A DNA stretch of 64,000 nucleotides from Rhodospirillales bacterium URHD0017 (GTDB lineage: Bacteria > Pseudomonadota > Alphaproteobacteria > Reyranellales > Reyranellaceae). The stretch's first letter is position 1. Every line of letters starts with the position of its first letter. Of this stretch, positions 60,559 to 64,000 are shown in pieces. Location of the stretch: contig FODP01000003.1 of NCBI GenBank assembly GCA_900110395.1, positions 186,001 to 250,000 on the forward strand, written 5' to 3'. Below the pieces are notes generated by a model. That model had not been told where the DNA came from. It ran no database searches and saw nothing but the letters and a program-made list of their open reading frames with translations. The translations under genes and the position numbers were made by a program.

Positions 60559-60572
60559 CAACGAGCGTGACC

Positions 60573-61808
60573 ATGAGCAAGAAGTTCGCGTGGACGCCCT
60601 CGCCCGTCCTGCCCAAGAAGCGCATCTCCTTCGCCGATGTGAGCTACGAGGAGATGGTGCGGCGCGCCCATGAGCTCGCGCCCAAGCTCGCGGCCCGCGC
60701 CGAGGCCTGCGAGAAGCTGCGTCGACTTCCCGACGACACCGAACGCGACCTGCATGACGCGGGCCTCTTCCGTTTCGTTCAGCCCAAGCGGGTCGGCGGC
60801 GCCGAGCTCGACGTCGGCATCTTCGTCGATGTCTGCGCCGCGCTGGCGCGTGTCTGCCCGTCGACGGCGTGGAACGTCGGCAACCTCGGCAGCCACCACT
60901 GGATGCTGGGCTACTTCCCGCCCGAGACGCAGGACGAGCTGTGGGACACCTCGCTCGACGTGCTGATCGCCACCTCGCTCGCCTTCGCCGGCGGCCGCGG
61001 CCGCAAGGTCGACGGCGGCTGGGAGGTGACGGGCCGCTGGCCGCTCTCCTCGGGCGTCGACAATTCCGACTGGAACATGCTGGGCTTCATGGTGCGCGAC
61101 GACAGTGGCGCCATCGTCGACCAGCGCTTCGCTCTCGCCCATCGCTCGGAGTACGAGATCATCGACACCTGGCATGCCGTGGGGCTGTGCGGCACGGGCT
61201 CGAAGGACGTCGCGGTCAAGGAACTGTTCGTGCCCGAACGGCGCACGCTGTCGGCCTGGGCGTTCAACGGCAAGCCGCATCCGGGCTCGTCGGTGAACGA
61301 CACGCCGCTCTTCCGCCTGCCCCTGCTGGCGCTCGGACCCTACGTGCTGTCGGGCGTCATGCTGGGCTGCGCCCAGGGCGCTTATGACCTGGTGGTCGGT
61401 GCGGCGCGCAAGCGCAACACCACCAACACCGGCGTGCCGGTCAACGTCAATCCCACGGTGCAGATCAAGGTCGCCGAGGCGAGCGCGCGCATCGACAACG
61501 CCGAAGTGATCATGAAGCGCGCCTGCGAGCATGCCATGGCCGTCGCGCGCTCGGGCGCCGAGCCCAAGCACGAGGACAAGGTGCGCTATCGCCGCGACGC
61601 CTTCTTCGCCACCCGCGCCTGCCTGGAGGCTGTCGACATCCTGATGACGGTCGCGGGCTCGGGCGGGCTCTACACTACCGGGCCAATGCAGCGGCTGTTC
61701 CGCGACGCCCATGCCTGCAACGCCCACGTCATGTTCTCGCCCGAGATCCAGGGCGCTATCTTCGGCCAGCATGCGCTGGGAGCGTCCGGGCCGCCGCCTT
61801 TGCTCTAG
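60573..61808 (+). CDS. group D flavin monooxygenase (acyl-CoA dehydrogenase fold)
   Basis: A 411-residue protein related to HsaA and the oxygenase component of p-hydroxyphenylacetate hydroxylase. CPSTAWNVGNLGSHHWMLGYFP near the N-terminus, GGWEVTGRWPLSSGVDNSDW in the middle, and HAVGLCGTGSKDVAVKELFVP match the family more than true acyl-CoA dehydrogenases. The catalytic Glu of the latter is not seen. It would use reduced flavin from a separate reductase to hydroxylate an aromatic or sulfur compound. The start MSKKFAWTP has GAGCGTG upstream. Confidence 0.85.
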   Translation: MSKKFAWTPSPVLPKKRISFADVSYEEMVRRAHELAPKLAARAEACEKLRRLPDDTERDLHDAGLFRFVQPKRVGGAELDVGIFVDVCAALARVCPSTAWNVGNLGSHHWMLGYFPPETQDELWDTSLDVLIATSLAFAGGRGRKVDGGWEVTGRWPLSSGVDNSDWNMLGFMVRDDSGAIVDQRFALAHRSEYEIIDTWHAVGLCGTGSKDVAVKELFVPERRTLSAWAFNGKPHPGSSVNDTPLFRLPLLALGPYVLSGVMLGCAQGAYDLVVGAARKRNTTNTGVPVNVNPTVQIKVAEASARIDNAEVIMKRACEHAMAVARSGAEPKHEDKVRYRRDAFFATRACLEAVDILMTVAGSGGLYTTGPMQRLFRDAHACNAHVMFSPEIQGAIFGQHALGASGPPPLL

Positions 61809-61818
61809 GTCAATTCCC

Positions 61819-61841
61819 TCTTTGCGAAAATCGCCAAGAGG
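61819..61841. terminator. short hairpin after monooxygenase gene
   Basis: CTCTTTGCG and CGCCAAGAG can pair around AAAAT, ten bases after the stop codon. It has a mismatch and no T-run, so the terminator call is weak. Confidence 0.3.
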
Positions 61842-61913
61842 AGATGACATAGCTCTGCTGAGTCGTGTATCGGCTGCGGCTTCAAATCGGCACCGCCGGA
61901 AGGAAGGTGTGCC

Positions 61914-64000
61914 ATGTCGATCAAACGCCTTGCGATCCTGATCGCTATCGTCGTCGTTGGCCTGATCGCGCTGGGACGGACCGGGACCGTCCTGGTCGAT
62001 TGGCTGTGGTTTTCGTCCATCGGCTATGTCGGTGTCTTCTGGACGATCATCACCACCCGCGCCGTCCTCTTCCTCGTCGTCCTCGCCGTCTCGGCCGGTG
62101 CATTCTTTCTTTCGGGTGGACTGGCACTGCGCTTCGCCGGGCAGCCGGCGGTTTGGCCCCCGCCGGCTCGCGCCCGGCCTTTCCCGGGACAGGGCCCGCA
62201 GAATCCGTTCGAGCTTCTCGGTTACGCCACGTCGCACGTCCCGTGGCGCCTTCTGGTCGCCGGCATCGCCGTCCTTCTCGGCCTGCTGACCGCCGTCATC
62301 GAGCTCTCGAACTGGGACGTCGTGCTTCGCTTCCTCTACCAGGTGCCCTACGGCGCGAGCGATCCGGTGTTCGGCAAGGACATCGGCTTCTTCCTCTTTT
62401 CGCTGCCGGCCTATGTCGCGCTCAAGAACTGGCTGCTGCTGCTCGTGGTCTTCAGCGCGGCAATCGCCGGTCTCGTGTATTGGGCGCATGGCGACATCGA
62501 GCTCGACAAGCGGCCGCGACGACTATCGCGCGCCGTCCTCATCCATGCCTCGGCCCTGCTCGGCCTCTACTTCGCGGTGAAGGCCTGGTCCTACGGCCTC
62601 GACCGCTACCAGCTGCTCTACAGCGACAACGGCGTCGTCGTCGGCGCCGGCTACACCGATCTCCATGTCAGGCTGCCGGTGCTGTGGCTGCTCGCCGGAC
62701 TGGCCATTGCCTGCGCCGTCGCCTGCTGGGTCAATATGCGCTGGCGGACCTGGCGCATCCCGGCTGGCGCACTGGCGCTGCTGTTCGGCAGCTCGTTCGT
62801 GCTCTACCTGCTCATCCCCTCGATCTTCCAGCGCCTCTACGTGAAGCCGAGCGAGCTGGAGTTGGAGACGCCCTATATCGCACGCAACATCGCGTCGACG
62901 CAGCAGGCCTACAATCTGCAGCAGATCGCGGTGAAACCGTTCCCGGTCGAGGAAGGGTTGAGCCTCGCCACGCTCGAGGCCAACCGCGCGACCGTCGACA
63001 ACATCCGCTTGTGGGACTGGCAGCCGCTGATGGACACCTATGCCCAGCTCCAGGAAATCAGGACCTATTACAAGTTCCTGGACATGGACATCGATCGCTA
63101 TCGGCTGGGCGGCGCCTATCAGCAGGTGCTGCTGTCGGCGCGCGAGCTGGAACCGTCGCTGCTGCCGTCCAATGCGCAGACCTGGGTCAACCTGCACGTG
63201 CTCTTCACCCACGGCAACGGCGTGGTGATGTCGCCGGTGACGCGGAAGAACAGCGAAGGGCTGCCGGTCTTCTACCTGCAGGACATTCCGCCGGTCGCCA
63301 CCGGCGGTCCCGCCATCCGCGAGCCGCGCCTCTATTTCGGCCAGGGGCGCGAGCGCTATGCCATCGTCAAGGGCACGACGCCGGAGTTCGACTATCCCAA
63401 GGGCAAGGACAACGTCTACGCGTCCTACGACGGCGCCGACGGCGTCGCCATCGGCGACCCGGCCTGGCGCGGCCTGTTCTCCTGGTACTACAGCGACCCC
63501 AACATCATGCTCTCGAGCTACGTCACCAACGAGAGCCGGATCCTGCTTCATCGCAACATCCAGGACCGTGTGCGCACGATCGCCCCCGTCCTCAGCCTCG
63601 ACCATGATCCCTATATCGTGGTGAGCGATGGCCGCCTGTTCTGGATGCAGGACGCCTACACCACCAGCGACTGGTTTCCCTACGCCCAGCCGCAATCCTC
63701 CGGCGGCCTCAACTACATGCGCAACTCGGTCAAGGTGGTGATCGACGCCTACAACGGCTCGGTGGACTTCTATGTCAGCGAGCCCGGCGATCCGCTGATC
63801 CAGACCTACCAGCGCGTTTTCCCCGGCCTGTTCAAGCCGCTCGCTGCCATGCCGGCCGATCTGCAGCAGCACATCCGTTATCCCGAGGATCTCTTCCTCG
63901 TCCAGGCGCAGCTTTATCGCGCCTATCACATGGACACGCCCGAGGTGTTCTACAATCGCGAGGACCTCTGGCAGTTCCCGCGCCAGGCCTCCGGTGTCGA
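61914..64000 (+). CDS. UPF0182 family membrane protein, 3' end missing
   Basis: The frame is open from the ATG at 61914 (GGAAGGAAGG upstream) to the window edge, giving 695 complete codons. About seven helices in the first 320 residues (VDWLWFSSIGYVGVFWT and onward) precede a large periplasmic domain. That domain contains the family sequence TPYIARNIASTQQAYNL, NIRLWDWQPLMDTYAQLQEI and WMQDAYTTSDWFPYA. UPF0182 proteins usually have about 900 residues, so roughly 200 are lost beyond the edge. The function is unknown. Confidence 0.9.
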   Translation, partial: MSIKRLAILIAIVVVGLIALGRTGTVLVDWLWFSSIGYVGVFWTIITTRAVLFLVVLAVSAGAFFLSGGLALRFAGQPAVWPPPARARPFPGQGPQNPFELLGYATSHVPWRLLVAGIAVLLGLLTAVIELSNWDVVLRFLYQVPYGASDPVFGKDIGFFLFSLPAYVALKNWLLLLVVFSAAIAGLVYWAHGDIELDKRPRRLSRAVLIHASALLGLYFAVKAWSYGLDRYQLLYSDNGVVVGAGYTDLHVRLPVLWLLAGLAIACAVACWVNMRWRTWRIPAGALALLFGSSFVLYLLIPSIFQRLYVKPSELELETPYIARNIASTQQAYNLQQIAVKPFPVEEGLSLATLEANRATVDNIRLWDWQPLMDTYAQLQEIRTYYKFLDMDIDRYRLGGAYQQVLLSARELEPSLLPSNAQTWVNLHVLFTHGNGVVMSPVTRKNSEGLPVFYLQDIPPVATGGPAIREPRLYFGQGRERYAIVKGTTPEFDYPKGKDNVYASYDGADGVAIGDPAWRGLFSWYYSDPNIMLSSYVTNESRILLHRNIQDRVRTIAPVLSLDHDPYIVVSDGRLFWMQDAYTTSDWFPYAQPQSSGGLNYMRNSVKVVIDAYNGSVDFYVSEPGDPLIQTYQRVFPGLFKPLAAMPADLQQHIRYPEDLFLVQAQLYRAYHMDTPEVFYNREDLWQFPRQASGV

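Overview
The window is a GC-rich, gene-dense stretch of bacterial chromosome. The mix of Bug-type solute receptors, branched-chain (Liv) ABC genes, CaiB-type CoA transferases, F420/luciferase-like oxidoreductases, class III cyclase-like signalling proteins and abundant intergenic palindromes suggests a metabolically versatile soil or freshwater alphaproteobacterium (Reyranella- or Bradyrhizobium-like). That placement is inferred from gene style, not from a marker gene. I see no rRNA, convincing tRNA, CRISPR array, prophage or plasmid origin. No gene-free stretch exceeds 300 bases.

Layout. 1-6.5 kb: a secreted-protein fragment, an MFS transporter, a thioesterase-like protein, a large membrane protein, a SelD-associated-type flavoprotein, a histone-H1-like basic protein, an OsmC protein and an RraA-like protein. 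6.6-7.7 kb: a complete IS481-type insertion sequence with inverted repeats and a 6-bp target duplication, placed exactly at the stop codon of a tetR gene. 7.7-10.6 kb: divergent tetR and a BphC-type ring-cleavage dioxygenase with two operator-like repeats between them, then a CinA protein with a degenerate amidase domain. 10.8-13.8 kb: a small lipoprotein, a coiled-coil protein, a DUF1330 protein and a GT-C-type glycosyltransferase. 14.0-16.6 kb: an operon of a small barrel protein, an SDR and a FAD amine-oxidase-type enzyme. 16.5-18.9 kb: a less GC-rich divergent pair, an aromatic-ring monooxygenase and a Bug receptor. 18.9-26.9 kb: luciferase-like oxidoreductase, a broken gamma-glutamyltransferase, enoyl-CoA hydratase, two-domain CoA transferase, lipoprotein, atypical SDR and cupin. 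27.0-31.7 kb: a complete Liv-type ABC uptake system (binding protein, two permeases, two ATPases). 31.8-38.2 kb: small secreted protein, GMC oxidoreductase, alpha/beta hydrolase, luciferase-like oxidoreductase, lipoprotein and a cyclase/TPR regulator. 38.4-46.4 kb: a catalase-fold/di-heme cytochrome fusion behind an SMP-30 lactonase, a kinase-like protein, a Baeyer-Villiger monooxygenase, a membrane protein and a 24-residue membrane microprotein. 46.6-52.7 kb: a frameshifted S53 (sedolisin) peptidase and an M10/RTX metalloprotease that share a C-terminal DUF4114-type module. 52.8-64 kb: two amidohydrolases, a giant cyclase/ATPase/TPR regulator, a CarF/PEDS1-type plasmalogen desaturase, a luciferase-like plus group-D flavin monooxygenase pair and the start of a UPF0182 membrane protein.

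Together the genes describe uptake and oxidative breakdown of small organic acids, aromatics and amines (Liv and Bug receptors, CoA transferase, hydratase, SDRs, several flavin monooxygenases, ring-cleavage dioxygenase). Secreted proteases and cyclase-like regulators accompany them. The most unusual items are the catalase/cytochrome fusion, the CarF/PEDS1 homologue, the two DUF4114 proteases, and multi-copy nested palindromes, one of which supplies the start codon of livH. I did not find a convincing wholly new multi-gene system.
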